Shown: piece after piece, positions 25,208-35,215 of the stretch
How positions within the stretch are numbered: the stretch's first letter is position 1
Layout: each line of letters starts with the position of its first letter
Assembly: GCA_031359995.1 (NCBI GenBank)
Contig: JANMAT010000059.1
Coordinates: 1 to 57,157 of the forward strand
Reading direction: 5' to 3'
Length of the DNA: 57,157 nt
Source of the DNA: JANMAT01 sp031359995
GTDB lineage: Bacteria; Actinomycetota; Acidimicrobiia; Acidimicrobiales; Ilumatobacteraceae
The notes under the pieces: model-generated
Seen by the model: the letters and a program-made list of their open reading frames with translations, nothing else
What the model was told of the DNA's origin: nothing
Databases searched by the model: none
Position numbers and translations under genes: made by a program

Positions 25208-26173
25208 TCACGACGCCAGCGCCCGCAGCCGGGCGCGTTGGCCCGTGTCGAGGCCGGCCGCGACCGCCAGCGAGGCCACGTTCTCGTGCAGTTGCGCCAC
25301 TGACGTGGCGCCGAAGAGCACGCTGGCGATCCGTGGATGGCCGAGGGCGAACGAGAAGGCGAGGCTGGCCGGCGTGACGCCCCACTCGGCGGCGAGGGCC
25401 ATGAGCGCCGCGGCGCGGTCCTTGCCCTTCGCGATCGTCGGGTTGGCATCGGCGCTGGCCCGGCCCTGAGCGCCGTCGGCCAGGTACTTGCCCGTAAGGG
25501 TCCCGCCGGCGAGCACGTACGAGGCCACCAGGCCGATGTCGGCCGAGCCGAGCGCCGCGTCCATGGCCGGGTCCTCCACCCAGTCGGGGTGGACGAGGCT
25601 GTAGGGCAGCTGCGCCGCGGCCGGCGCCGGCAGGCCCTGGTCGGCCGCGGCGGCGACGGCGTCGGCGAGCAACGCCGCCGGCCAGTTGCCGATGCCCCAG
25701 GCCCGCGCCCGTCCACTGGCGACGAGGCGGCCGATCTGGGCGACGGCCTCGGCGACCGGGAGCCCTTCGGGCGGGGGCATCGACGTGATGAGGTCGACGT
25801 GGTCGAGCCCCATGCGACCGAGCGAGCCGTCGAGCTCGGCCACCGCGTCCTGCGCGGGCCAGAACTCCCACCACAGCTTGTTGGCCACGACCACCTCGTC
25901 GCGCACCCAGCCCGCGTCGCGGAACAGCTCGCCGAAGACGACCTCGGACCAGCCGGTGGGGATGGGGGCCGAGCCGGTCTCGTCGTCGTAGCGGGCGTCG
26001 TCGAGAAAGGTGATGCCGGCCTCACGCCCAGCGCGCATGACCGCCAGACCTTCCTCGCGCGGGATGCGCTCGAAGGTTCGCCACGAGCCGAGGGACAGGA
26101 GCGAGACGGACAGCCCGGAGGCGCCGAGCCGACGTTGGGGCAGGCTGGGGCGGGCGTGGGCGCGTGCGTTCAC
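25208..26173 (-). CDS. aldo/keto reductase
   Basis: A 321-residue (beta/alpha)8 NADPH oxidoreductase. QRRLGASGLSVSLLSLGSW opens the protein, ITFLDDARYDD holds the catalytic Asp and Tyr, VVANKLWWEFW the strand with catalytic Lys, and LDHVDLITSMPPPEG replaces the usual DLYQIHWPD, so the catalytic His is missing or displaced. SFALGHPRIASVLFGATSVAQLHENV is the cofactor-binding end. The changed His region suggests an atypical substrate. It is convergent with the nucleotidyltransferase gene and divergent from the MFS transporter. Confidence 0.82.
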   Translation of the reverse strand: MNARAHARPSLPQRRLGASGLSVSLLSLGSWRTFERIPREEGLAVMRAGREAGITFLDDARYDDETGSAPIPTGWSEVVFGELFRDAGWVRDEVVVANKLWWEFWPAQDAVAELDGSLGRMGLDHVDLITSMPPPEGLPVAEAVAQIGRLVASGRARAWGIGNWPAALLADAVAAAADQGLPAPAAAQLPYSLVHPDWVEDPAMDAALGSADIGLVASYVLAGGTLTGKYLADGAQGRASADANPTIAKGKDRAAALMALAAEWGVTPASLAFSFALGHPRIASVLFGATSVAQLHENVASLAVAAGLDTGQRARLRALAS

Positions 26174-26244
26174 GGGCGCGATCCTCGCAGCCGCGACCGA
26201 GCGACGTTGCCGTCGGGGACGCAGAGCGCTACAACGAGTCTCGC

Positions 26245-27468
26245 ATGTCGACGGTTGCTCCTTCGCTCGCCCGCGACCGGGTGACCACGGTGGTCGGCGG
26301 CGCCTACGTGCTGATCGGCGCGGCCAACGCCTCGCTCGGCCCGGTGAGCGATCAGCTCCGGTCGTCGTTGCACCTCTCTGGAGCCGTCACCGGCCTGCAC
26401 GGCGCGATGTTCGGCTGGTTCCTGCTCGCCTGCGGCCTGCTCTCGGCGTGGATCCTGCGGGTGGCCGACGTGGCCGTGCTGTTGCGGGCCGCCATCGTCG
26501 CCATCGGCGTGGGCCTCGCGGTGATGGCCAGCGGCCACCACGTGGTCGTCACCATGGCCGGTGCGGTGATCGTCGGCCTCGGCGGCGCCGTCATGGTGCT
26601 GGTGGCACCGCAGATCATCAGCGCGCACCACGGCCCCGAGTCGCGGGGCGCTGCGTTCACCCACATCAACGGCCTGTCGCAGATCGGCAGCATCGGCGCG
26701 CCGCTGCTCCTGGCTCTCACGCTCCACCAGTCGTGGGGCTGGCGGTGGCCGATGGCCGCCATCGGGCTCGTCGGCGGTGCGCTCGTGCTCACCGGTGCGC
26801 TGCGCACCGACCTGCCCCATCACGTGGTCGAGGTCGACGCCGCGGCACCGGTCGGCACGACCGGTTCCGATGGCCCGCGCCGCAGCGCGATCGCCCACCT
26901 GCGTCGGCTGCCGGTGGCCCGCCTGCGCTGGCTGGTGCTCACGCTGGGCATCTCGGTGGAGTTCGCCACGCTGTTCTGGGCGTCGGCCAGCGTGCAGGAA
27001 CTGGCCGGGGCGTCGTCGTCGGCCGGCGCCGTGGGGGTGGGCCTGTTCGCCGGAGGCATGGTGGTTGGTCGCATGGTCGGACCCCGCCTGCTGCCCCGCG
27101 TGGCCGAAGCGACCGTGCTGCGGGTGTCGTTCACGGTGGCCGCGGTGGGCGCAGTGCTCCTGCGGGTCGGACCCGGCCTGGTGGTGCGGTTGGGGGCCCT
27201 GGCCGTCGCCGGCCTCGGCCTCGCCCTCGTGTACCCGGTGGCGTTCTCGCGGCTCTACGGCGTGGGCGTACCCGAGGCGGACGTGGGCGCCGTGGGCGCC
27301 CTCGCCTCGGGTACCGCGGTCACGCTCTCGCCTCTCGCGCTCGGCGCGCTGGCCGACGCATCGAGCCTGGGGCGGGCCCTCCTCATCGTGCCGGCGATGG
27401 CACTGGTGGGGCTGGTCGCGGTGCGGGATGGCGACGGCGACCGCCCGGCGGTCGGGCCCTCCGCCTGA
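26245..27468 (+). CDS. MFS transporter
   Basis: A 407-residue membrane protein with about 12 predicted helices. Visible landmarks are VVGGAYVLIGAANASLGPVSDQL in helix 1, the halves separated by a cytoplasmic loop around residues 190-220 (APVGTTGSDGPRRS), and C-half helices with GLFAGGMVVGRMVGPRLLPR. It resembles sugar-type or FucP-like permeases weakly; the substrate is unknown. ATG 26245 is chosen because the upstream open frame is not membrane-like. It lies just upstream of the inositol-type ABC operon, whose promoter begins at the 3' end of this gene. Confidence 0.8.
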   Translation: MSTVAPSLARDRVTTVVGGAYVLIGAANASLGPVSDQLRSSLHLSGAVTGLHGAMFGWFLLACGLLSAWILRVADVAVLLRAAIVAIGVGLAVMASGHHVVVTMAGAVIVGLGGAVMVLVAPQIISAHHGPESRGAAFTHINGLSQIGSIGAPLLLALTLHQSWGWRWPMAAIGLVGGALVLTGALRTDLPHHVVEVDAAAPVGTTGSDGPRRSAIAHLRRLPVARLRWLVLTLGISVEFATLFWASASVQELAGASSSAGAVGVGLFAGGMVVGRMVGPRLLPRVAEATVLRVSFTVAAVGAVLLRVGPGLVVRLGALAVAGLGLALVYPVAFSRLYGVGVPEADVGAVGALASGTAVTLSPLALGALADASSLGRALLIVPAMALVGLVAVRDGDGDRPAVGPSA

Positions 27469-27492
27469 CGGCCGAGTGGAGCGCTCCAACTT
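27465..27492 (+). promoter_or_regulatory. operator O1 with putative promoter of the ABC importer
   Basis: TGGAGCGCTCCA at 27477-27488 is a perfect 12-base palindrome with the AGCGCT centre common in LacI-family operators. CTGACG (27465-27470) and CAACTT (27487-27492) could serve as -35 and -10 with a 16-base spacer, putting the operator inside the promoter. It shares its sequence with the sites at 35230 and 36338, so the LacI protein encoded at 35285 is the likely ligand. Confidence 0.6.
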
Positions 27493-27642
27493 TTCTGCCC
27501 AGGTTGGTGACCGGGCCCGTTCGGCATGAGTAAGCTCCCGACGCGCTGCCAGACCGGTCCGGGGGGGACCTTCCAACCTCGTCGTCCTTCGGTCCGTCCG
27601 GCCGCGATCGGTGCCACATCCAACGAAGTGAAGTCACATCAC

Positions 27643-27656
27643 AGGGGGAGTACCCA
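27643..27656 (+). promoter_or_regulatory. ribosome binding site in a conserved leader
   Basis: AGGGGGAGTACCCA directly precedes ATG 27658. Exactly the same 14 bases precede the other sugar-binding lipoprotein gene at 56991. The G run is a strong Shine-Dalgarno, and GGG and CCC could pair over AGTA. Confidence 0.6.
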
Positions 27657-27657
27657 T

Positions 27658-28683
27658 ATGAAGAAGGCGTATCGGCTGGTCGCGCTCGCGTCCGTAGCCG
27701 GACTGGCCGCCACCAGCTGTGGCAGCAGCTCGAAGGGCTCCACGAGCTCGTCGGCCGCGTCGACCGGTTCCACCGCAGCGGGAGCGACCACGGCTGCTTC
27801 CCAGGTCCAGGCGACCGCGGCAGGCGACATCACCATCGCCGTCATCACGCACGGCGACGGTGGCGTGTTCTGGTCGGTGTTCCAGAAGGGTGCCGAGAAG
27901 GCCGGCAAGGACCTCGGCATCACGGTGAAGTACCAGGGGTCGAACAACACGGGCACCAAGCAGGCCGAGATGATCAACCAGGCCGTGACCGACAAGGTCG
28001 CCGGCCTCGCCGTCTCGCTGGCCGACCCGGCCGCCGTCAAGGACGCCGTTGCGGCGGCGGTGAAGGCCGGCATCCCGGTCGTCACCACCAACTCGGGCTC
28101 CGACAAGTACAAGGACTTCGGCGCGTTCACCCACATCGGGCAGGACGAGTTCACCGCCGGTGCCGGCGCCGGTGAGAAGTTCCAGGCCGCGGGCCTCAAG
28201 CACGTGCTGTGCGCCAAGCAGGAGCAGACCAACACAGGCCTCGACGCCCGTTGCGCCGGCATGAAGAGCACGTTCAAGGGCCAGTACGACGAGATGACGA
28301 CGTCGGGCGACAAGTCCGGCAAGCAGCAGGGCGACATCAAGGCCAAGCTCGACTCCCTCAAGGACGTCGACGCCGTGTTCGGTGTTGGCCCGATCGTCGG
28401 TCACGATGCCGCCGCCGCCGCCAAGGAGCTTGGCCGCAAGGTCACCGTGGGCGCCGTCGACCTGTCGACCGACCTGCTGAAGGACATCTCCACTGGCGAC
28501 GTCGCCTTCACGATCGACCAGCAGCAGTACCTGCAGGGCTACGTCTCGGTGCTGGCGCTCTACCTGAACGCCACCAACAAGAACACCCTCGGTGGCGGCC
28601 TGCCCATCAACACAGGCCCCGGCTTTGTCACCAAGGAGAACGCCGACGCGGTGGCCAAGCTCGTCGCCGCTGGTACCCGCTGA
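27658..28683 (+). CDS. sugar/cyclitol ABC transporter substrate-binding lipoprotein
   Basis: A 341-residue exported lipoprotein. The signal peptide MKKAYRLVALASVAGLAATSC ends in a lipobox with Cys 21, followed by a Ser/Thr/Ala linker of ~40 residues and a type I periplasmic-binding domain: DITIAVITHGDGGVFWSVF, KGAEKAGKDLGITVKYQGSN, AEMINQAVTDKVAGLAVSLADP, FGVGPIVGHDAA and FTIDQQQYLQGYVSVLALYL. This is the ribose/xylose/inositol-binding class (peripla_BP_4). It is the first gene of the operon with permease and ATPase and carries its own operator 170 bases upstream. The nearby iol genes suggest myo-inositol or a related cyclitol as ligand, which is inference. Confidence 0.85.
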   Translation: MKKAYRLVALASVAGLAATSCGSSSKGSTSSSAASTGSTAAGATTAASQVQATAAGDITIAVITHGDGGVFWSVFQKGAEKAGKDLGITVKYQGSNNTGTKQAEMINQAVTDKVAGLAVSLADPAAVKDAVAAAVKAGIPVVTTNSGSDKYKDFGAFTHIGQDEFTAGAGAGEKFQAAGLKHVLCAKQEQTNTGLDARCAGMKSTFKGQYDEMTTSGDKSGKQQGDIKAKLDSLKDVDAVFGVGPIVGHDAAAAAKELGRKVTVGAVDLSTDLLKDISTGDVAFTIDQQQYLQGYVSVLALYLNATNKNTLGGGLPINTGPGFVTKENADAVAKLVAAGTR

Positions 28684-28734
28684 CGGCAAGGCAGTGAAGC
28701 CGACCGGGCACGCACCGGCCGGATCAACGTAGGA

Positions 28735-28770
28735 CCGTCGGCTGGGGTGGGTCACCACCCCGGCCGACGG
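28735..28770 (+). repeat. intercistronic hairpin between binding protein and permease
   Basis: Bases 28735-28750 and 28755-28770 form a 16-base stem (one G-T pair) with a GTCA loop. There is no T tract. In ABC operons such hairpins commonly protect or partly terminate the binding-protein message so that it is made in excess over the membrane parts; that role here is inferred. Confidence 0.5.
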
Positions 28771-28809
28771 GCTGTTCCAGCACAGAGAGATGTGGGACGG
28801 GGGAGCCCG

Positions 28810-30926
28810 ATGAGTTTGACGAAGCCAGCTGTCCAGACCGCGCCCGAGGATCCGCCGGAGAAGCACGGCGACGAGCGCGTCGTGCACCGTGGGCCGATGC
28901 GGCGCTGGCTGATCTCACCCGAGATCGGTGCCCTCATCGGCGCGGTCGTGGTGTGGGCCTTCCTGTGGGGCAACGGCGAGACGTTCGGTACCGCCGGCAC
29001 CACGCTCAACTGGCTCGACGTGGCCGCGCCGTACGGCATCATGGCCACCGCCGTCGCGCTGCTGATGATCGGTGGCGAGTTCGACCTCTCCTCCGGTGTG
29101 CAGACGGGTGGCGCCGCCATGGTCATCGGCCTGATGTCCCGGTTCTTCACCGGAACCGGCATGTTCATCGGCTGGGCGATCCTCGCCGCGTTCGCCGTCA
29201 CCGCCGCCATCGGCTGGTTCAACGGTTACATGGTCAACAAGACCGGCCTGCCCAGCTTCATCATCACGTTGGCGTCGTTCTTCGTGATGCGGGGCCTCAT
29301 GCTCGTGCTGTCGAAGCGGTTGGCGCAGAAGGTGTACGTCGACCAGATAAAGGACCAGCGAGGCGCGGCCGGGTTCCACCAGTGGATCGCCCACGAGTGG
29401 CTGTTGAAAGAGTTCTCGGGACGAGATCCCCTGTACGTCGTCGCCGTGATCGCCGGCGTCGCCATGTTCATCTACGGCCTCTGCGATCAGTCGTTCATCC
29501 GTCGGGCCAAGATCTCCGTCGCCGGCCTCGGTGTGTTCGTGGCTGGCCTGGCCGTCGCCATCGGCGGGTTCGTGGCCCTGCTCAACACCGACGGCGTGAG
29601 CAAGAACGTCCTCCTCGGCGCCGTCACCGGACTCGGCACGATCGTCGCCGTCGGCGGGCTCGGTGTTGGCCGGTGGCAGACCCGCTCCGACGCCGGGCGC
29701 CCCACCCGGCCGGGAGCGCTGCCCCAGTCGGCCATGCTGCGCGCCGGACTCGGTCTGGCCGGCATCGTGCTGGCCTGCATCATCCACGTGCCGTTCGACC
29801 GGCACGAGCGCCGGGCCGTGCTCACCTGGATCTCCTCGGGCCTGCGCCCGGTCGTGGCCGTGATCGCGCTGCTCATCGGGTTCGGCCTGGCGGCCAGGTC
29901 GATGCTCCCCGGCCTCCGCGAGCGCGTGCGGGCGGCGTCGGTGGTCAAGCTCGTGTTCTTCGGCCTGTACGGCTCGCTCGTGCTGGTGGCCCTCGTCATC
30001 TCGGTGCTGCAGCTGACCACCGTCCAGGCCCTGCGGGCCATGGGCATGCTGCTGCTCGCCCCGGGAGGCACCGCACTGCTGTTGAACGCCAGGGCCCACG
30101 CGGCGAAGGTGTCCAAGACGTGGCAGCTCCTGCTCAGCGTCGTCACCGCGGCAGCCCTGGTCGTGCTCGGGCTCGTGGTGCGGTCCGACGCCACGGCGGT
30201 GCGCTTCCGCACCGTGCTGCCGGCCTCGCTCCTGATCGGTGCGGTGCTCCTGCTCGGCAACGCGGTGCTCGAGTTCGCCCTGGACAAGCGCGGCTACGCC
30301 GACAGCGTGGTCGACCGGGCCGGCCGCCGGCTGCAGGTCCTCGGCGGTGTCGTCGTCGTCGTCGGCATCGTCGTCCGGCTGGTGTTCACCAACTTCACCG
30401 ACGCCCATGCCGCCGCGCTGCGGGCGGCGGGCAAGCCGGTACCGCAGAACGTGCTGCGCGAGACGGTGCTGTGGTGGCTGCTCGTGGCCGCCATCGGCGC
30501 CTACGTGCTCAGCAAGACCCGCTGGGGCAACTGGATCTTCGCCGTCGGCGGCAACAAGGACGCGGCCCGAGCCGTCGGTGTGCCGGCCAACCAGGTCAAG
30601 ATCGCCCTCTTCGTCGTGGTCGGCATCTGCGCCGCGCTGTCGGGCACCCTGATCGCCCTCCGGTACGGCACGGTCCAGGCCGACCAGGGCACGGGGCTCG
30701 AGTTCGAGTTCATCATCGCCGCGGTCGTCGGCGGTTGCCTCATGACCGGCGGCTACGGATCGGTCATCGGCGCCAGCCTCGGTGCCGGCATCCTCGCCAT
30801 GTCCACCACGGGGTTCCAGACCGTCAAGGGTTGGAACGGTGACGGCCGCTACGCCTTCCTCGGCGGTGTGCTGCTCGTCGCCGTGCTCGTGAACACCTAC
30901 ACCCGCAAGAAGGCCCAGGAGGCGCG

Positions 30927-30930
<4 letters not shown>
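28810..30930 (+). CDS. ABC transporter permease with a large membrane insertion
   Basis: A 706-residue permease, about twice the usual 320-400. Residues ~35-170 are the first half of a BPD_transp_2 permease (VAAPYGIMATAVALLMIGGEFDLS, WFNGYMVNKTGLPSF, FFVMRGL). Residues ~580-706 are the second half (KTRWGNWIFAVGGNKDAARA, VGVPANQVKIALF, EFIIAAVVGGCLMTGGYGSV). Between them lie ~370 residues with roughly eight to nine additional hydrophobic segments and basic loops (GRWQTRSDAGRPTRP). A good Shine-Dalgarno (ACGGGGGAG) precedes ATG 28810. The frame is intact, so this is not a frameshift artefact. Translation is coupled to the ATPase gene (ATGA). Confidence 0.85.
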
Positions 30931-31700
<770 letters not shown>

Positions 31701-31715
31701 GCGCACCCAGGAGGC

Positions 31716-32498
31716 TCAGTAGACGTTCTTGCCGCCCCCCGCTTGGGGGGCGGTGCCGCGTGATTCGGCCAGTTCGGCGGCCATGCGGGTGCGCATGGCC
31801 AGCATGTCGTTCGACACGGTGATCATCTGGAAGCCCTGCTCCAGCCGGCGGGCCGCCAGCGCGCCGCTGGCGTGGATGCCGGGCACCACGCCGGCATTGC
31901 GGCACGCCTTCACGATGGCGGCCAGCGCGTCCTCGAACAGCGCCTCGCCATCGTTGTTCTGAGGCGGCAGACCGAGGCTGAACGACAGGTCGGCGGGGCC
32001 GACGTAGATGGCGTTCACGCCCGGCACCGCGACGATCTCGTTGATGGTGCGCAGCGCTTCCACCGTCTCGACCATGGGCACCACCGCGACGCGACCGTTG
32101 GCGTTCACCGCGTACTGCGGGTCGCGCAGGCCCGACAGGACCGGGCCGAAGCTGCGGGCGCCGGCCGGCGGGTAGCAGGCGTAGCGCACCACGGCGCGCG
32201 CCTCGTCGGCGCTGTTGACCATGGGCACGATGACGCCTTCGGCGCCGGCGTCGAGCATCTTGCCGACGATGCCCGGCTCGTTCCACGGCACGCGCACGAT
32301 CGGGTTCGAGCCGCCCAGGATGATCGCCTGGATCATGGTGACGGTCACCTGGTAGTCGACGGCACCGTGCTGGTTGTCGACGCACACGTAGTCGAAGCCG
32401 GCGCGCGCCGCCGTCTCCGCGCTCTCCGACGACGGGATGCCCAACCAGCCCCCGAACGTCGCCTTTCCCTGCCCCCACATCTCACGCAACGAGTCCAT
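31716..32498 (-). CDS. HpcH/HpaI-family aldolase
   Basis: A 260-residue class II pyruvate-type aldolase. FDYVCVDNQHGAVDY holds the catalytic His, GSNPIVRVPWNEPGIVGKMLDAGAEGVIVPMV the Arg and phosphate/substrate region, VVPMVETVEAL the metal-binding Glu, and NAIYVGPADLSFSLG the metal-binding Asp. Family members cleave 2-keto-3-deoxy sugar acids or 4-hydroxy-2-oxo acids to pyruvate plus aldehyde. It lies on the opposite strand between the importer and the other catabolic genes, so a role with a sugar-acid intermediate of the same regulon is likely but unproven. Confidence 0.88.
   Translation of the reverse strand: MDSLREMWGQGKATFGGWLGIPSSESAETAARAGFDYVCVDNQHGAVDYQVTVTMIQAIILGGSNPIVRVPWNEPGIVGKMLDAGAEGVIVPMVNSADEARAVVRYACYPPAGARSFGPVLSGLRDPQYAVNANGRVAVVPMVETVEALRTINEIVAVPGVNAIYVGPADLSFSLGLPPQNNDGEALFEDALAAIVKACRNAGVVPGIHASGALAARRLEQGFQMITVSNDMLAMRTRMAAELAESRGTAPQAGGGKNVY
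31732..31753 (+). terminator. possible terminator of the ABC operon
   Basis: CCGCCCCCC (31732-31740) pairs perfectly with GGGGGGCGG (31745-31753) over a GCTT loop, 31 bases after the ATPase stop. It lies within the 3' end of the convergent aldolase gene and has no T tract, so termination is only likely. Confidence 0.4.
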
Positions 32499-32537
32499 GC
32501 CGGGTGTCTAGCACCACCGCCGCCTACTGGTGACCTG

Positions 32538-32557
32538 ACGCACCCGATTCGGTGCGT
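32538..32557 (-). terminator. short hairpin after the dehydrogenase gene
   Basis: ACGCACC and GGTGCGT form a perfect 7-base stem with a six-base loop between the stop of the minus-strand dehydrogenase and the start of the aldolase. It may end the 34404-32580 operon. No T tract is present. Confidence 0.35.
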
Positions 32558-32579
32558 TCGAGCACCCGGTCGCCGCCGG

Positions 32580-33497
32580 TCAGGGCACCTCGGTGGCGGG
32601 CCGACCGGCCAGGCAGGCCAGGGCGTTGTCGATGGCGTGCTCGTACAGGCGGTGGCGCCCGGCGGTCGTACCCGAGGCGACGTGCGGGGTGACGATGACC
32701 CTCGGATGGGTCAGCAGCGGGTGGCCGACGGGCAGCGGTTCGGGCTCGGTGACGTCGAGGGCGGCACCGGCGAGGGGGCCGGTGTCGAGGGCGGCCAGCA
32801 GCGCGTGCTGGTCGACCAGGGCGCCGCGTGCGCAGTTCACCAGGTAGGCGCCGGGCTTCATGGCCGCGAAGGTGGCCGTGGTCATGAGGTGGCGGGTGTC
32901 GGGCGTGGCCGGCGCGTGCAGGGTGACCACGTCGGCCATGGCCAGGAGGTCGTCGAGCGGCACCATCGTGACGCCGGCCGGCGCCTCGGCGACGAAGGGG
33001 TCGGCCGCCACCACGCGCATGCCGAGCCCCAGGGCCGCGGTCGCCACGCGTCGGGCGATGCGGCCGAGGCCGACGACGCCGAGCACCCGACCGTCGAGCT
33101 CGAGCGCGCCCGGCTGGGGTCCGGTGCCGGCCAGGCCGGCGGCGGCGCGCGCCTGCATGGCGGGCAGACCCTTGGTGATGGCCAGCAGCAGGGCGATGGT
33201 GTGCTCGGCGGTGGACACCATGGGCGCCTCAGGGGCGTAGCACACGGTCACGCCGATGGCCCGCGCCGCGGCGACGTCGACGTTGTCGTAGCCCACGCCG
33301 GTGCGCGAGATCACCTTCAGGTTCGGGGCCAGCGCGAAGGCCGCCGCGTTCCACGGGCGGGCCGCGCCGGCGATGACGCCGTGGGCGGCGGCGAGGTCGG
33401 CGTCGTCGGGGCCGACGGGGTTGGCCCGCCCTTCGACCAGCGGGCGGTACAGGTCGGGAAGGCCGCCGTCGAAGTAGAGGTTCGGGAGCTCGGTCAC
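32580..33497 (-). CDS. D-2-hydroxyacid dehydrogenase
   Basis: A 305-residue NAD-dependent dehydrogenase. GVGYDNVDVAAARAIGVTVCYAP is the substrate loop, LGVVGLGRIARRVATAALGLGMRVVAADP the Rossmann motif ending in Asp (NAD preference), NCARGALVDQHALLAAL the catalytic Arg and Glu region, and TPHVASGT the catalytic His. GTG 33497 starts one base after the stop of the preceding aldolase gene (TGACGTG), so the two are translationally coupled. With the aldolase it probably handles an acidic intermediate of cyclitol or sugar-acid breakdown; the substrate is not predictable. Confidence 0.85.
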   Translation of the reverse strand: MTELPNLYFDGGLPDLYRPLVEGRANPVGPDDADLAAAHGVIAGAARPWNAAAFALAPNLKVISRTGVGYDNVDVAAARAIGVTVCYAPEAPMVSTAEHTIALLLAITKGLPAMQARAAAGLAGTGPQPGALELDGRVLGVVGLGRIARRVATAALGLGMRVVAADPFVAEAPAGVTMVPLDDLLAMADVVTLHAPATPDTRHLMTTATFAAMKPGAYLVNCARGALVDQHALLAALDTGPLAGAALDVTEPEPLPVGHPLLTHPRVIVTPHVASGTTAGRHRLYEHAIDNALACLAGRPATEVP

Positions 33498-33498
33498 G

Positions 33499-34404
33499 TC
33501 ACATCTTCCCCGCCGCGGCCCGCTCGACCATGGCCGCCGCCTTGGCCACCGCGCCGGCCACGTCACCGTCGGGCGGGTACAGCAGGGCCCGACCCACGAC
33601 CAGGCCGCGCACGGTGGGCTCGGCCAGCGCCCGCTCCCACGTGGCGAAGGTGGCCTCGGGGTCGGGTCCGGGCGCGCCACCGAGCAGCAGCAGGGGCTGG
33701 GTGGTCATGGCCGCCACCGCGCCGATGTCGGCCGTCGCCTGGATCTTCAGCCACGTGTAGGCCGAGCTGGCCCCCAGCGCCGCCGACACCCCGACGGCGC
33801 GCAGCAGCTTGAGTGGATCGGGATCCCACATGGCCTTGCCTTCGGGCGTCTTCATGGCCGGGATGGGCTCGACCATGGCCATCATCTGGTGGTCGTTGAG
33901 CTCCTGCACGGCCTGCGAGCACGCCTGCAGGGTCGGGATGGTGCCCGGGTCCTCGTCGTCGATGCGCAGCAGCATCTTGCCGGCGTCGAGCCGGGTGGCC
34001 ACCAGGTGGGCCGTGTCGTAGGCGGTCATGCGGTCGTCCATCTCCCACCGGGCACCGGCCAGACCACCCCGGTTCATGGTGCCCACGGCGACGCGGTCGT
34101 CGAGGACGCCCAGCACCACGAGGTCGTCCATGATGTCGGCGCTGGCCAGCACGCCGTCGACGCGGGGGTGGGCCAGCGCCACCAGCAGCCGGTCGAGCAT
34201 CGAGCGGCGGTCGGCCATGGCACGCGGGTCGCCGCCCAGGGCGACCATGCCGCGGGCGGTGTGGTCGGCGGCGACGATGAACAGCATGCCCTTGCGCGTG
34301 AGCGTGCGCCGCCGCCGTCGGGCCTCGTACGCCATGGCGATGCGCTCGGGTGCGTGCACGCGCACGTTGAGCAGTTCGCGGTATCGGTCGTCGTCGAGCG
34401 GCAT
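33499..34404 (-). CDS. Cgl0158-family (beta/alpha)8 aldolase-like protein
   Basis: A 301-residue class I aldolase-like barrel. LFIVAADHTARGMVALGGD opens the barrel with the DHxARG motif, VLASADIMDDLVVLG and TLQACSQAVQELNDHQMMAMVEPIP follow, then the likely Schiff-base Lys strand SSAYTWLKIQATADIG and LLLLGGAPG. The family is named after a Corynebacterium glutamicum protein that, to my knowledge, is encoded in its inositol cluster, so a role as the 2-deoxy-5-keto-gluconate-6-phosphate aldolase (IolJ function) or a helper is plausible. ATG 34404 precedes the conserved region; a weak AGAGAG serves as ribosome site. Confidence 0.78.
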   Translation of the reverse strand: MPLDDDRYRELLNVRVHAPERIAMAYEARRRRRTLTRKGMLFIVAADHTARGMVALGGDPRAMADRRSMLDRLLVALAHPRVDGVLASADIMDDLVVLGVLDDRVAVGTMNRGGLAGARWEMDDRMTAYDTAHLVATRLDAGKMLLRIDDEDPGTIPTLQACSQAVQELNDHQMMAMVEPIPAMKTPEGKAMWDPDPLKLLRAVGVSAALGASSAYTWLKIQATADIGAVAAMTTQPLLLLGGAPGPDPEATFATWERALAEPTVRGLVVGRALLYPPDGDVAGAVAKAAAMVERAAAGKM

Positions 34405-34472
34405 GGGTCTCTCTTCTCGGATGGGCGCAGCGTGGGAGTGGCGGGAGTGGTGGCAGGGCGGGAGTGGCACGG

Positions 34473-35204
34473 TCAGAGCGGGGGGCACGGCACGGGCGCG
34501 GCCGGTGCCGCATCGGGCGGGGTTGCCGCGACGAGCGGGGCGAGGGCGTCGACGCCCACCCCCCAACCTTCGCGATCGGTGTTGCGGCTGGCGGCCCACA
34601 CCAACCCGCCGAGGGTACCGTCCGTGCGGACCAGCCCGGCGCCGCTGTCGCCGTGCACCACGGCGGCCCGCAGCACGTAGCCCGGGCGGGCGTGGCGCCC
34701 CTTCACGTAGATGTCCTCGCTCACGATCGATGCCGCCGTCGTCACGGTGAAACCCACCGGTGCGGCTTGCCCGCCGGTGTAGCCCACGTACGTGCCGCGC
34801 TCGCCGACCGCCAGCTCGGCCTGCGGCGTCGGCCGCTCGGCCAGCCCGGCCACGTCGAGCAGGGCCACGTCGTGCTCGGTGTCGACGGCCACGATGGTGG
34901 CCGCGAGCCGGCGCCCGTCGGCAGTGGTGACGCGCACGTCGGCGGCGCCGGCCACCACGTGGGCCACCGTGGCGACTCGGGCACCGCCCAGGGCCACGCC
35001 GGCGCCCAGGGTGGTGACCGCGGTGCAGCCGTCGGCGGCGACGCGCACGGCCAGCGGGAACCGCACCGCGCTGGCGCGGGCGGCGCCCTCGGGACCGGCA
35101 GCCGCGCCCAGGGCCACGGCGATGGCGATGGCGCCGAACCCGCGGGCCCGGGACTTCGGCGCGGTCGGTCCGCGCGACGGGCGTGGCGTGTCCCCGGTGC
35201 TCAC
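34473..35204 (-). CDS. secreted trypsin-like serine protease
   Basis: A 243-residue protein with an N-terminal signal segment (GFGAIAIAVALGAAAGPEGAARA near residues 23-45). The chymotrypsin-fold triad is readable: His in VATVAHVVAG, Asp in EHDVALLDV, and Ser in HGDSGAGLV. Only one protease domain is present, with no PDZ. It starts at GTG 35204, divergent from the LacI gene with 80 bases between, and lies upstream of the aldolase gene on the same strand with a 68-base gap. A secreted protease inside a sugar regulon is unexpected; it may just be a neighbour sharing the divergent region. Confidence 0.8.
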   Translation of the reverse strand: MSTGDTPRPSRGPTAPKSRARGFGAIAIAVALGAAAGPEGAARASAVRFPLAVRVAADGCTAVTTLGAGVALGGARVATVAHVVAGAADVRVTTADGRRLAATIVAVDTEHDVALLDVAGLAERPTPQAELAVGERGTYVGYTGGQAAPVGFTVTTAASIVSEDIYVKGRHARPGYVLRAAVVHGDSGAGLVRTDGTLGGLVWAASRNTDREGWGVGVDALAPLVAATPPDAAPAAPVPCPPL

Positions 35205-35215
35205 CGCACCCACTA

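Noticed and set aside
26221..26235. Fourth LacI operator ahead of the MFS gene (AGAGCGCTAC)
   Set aside because: Only the core and one flank match the other sites, and it lacks symmetry.
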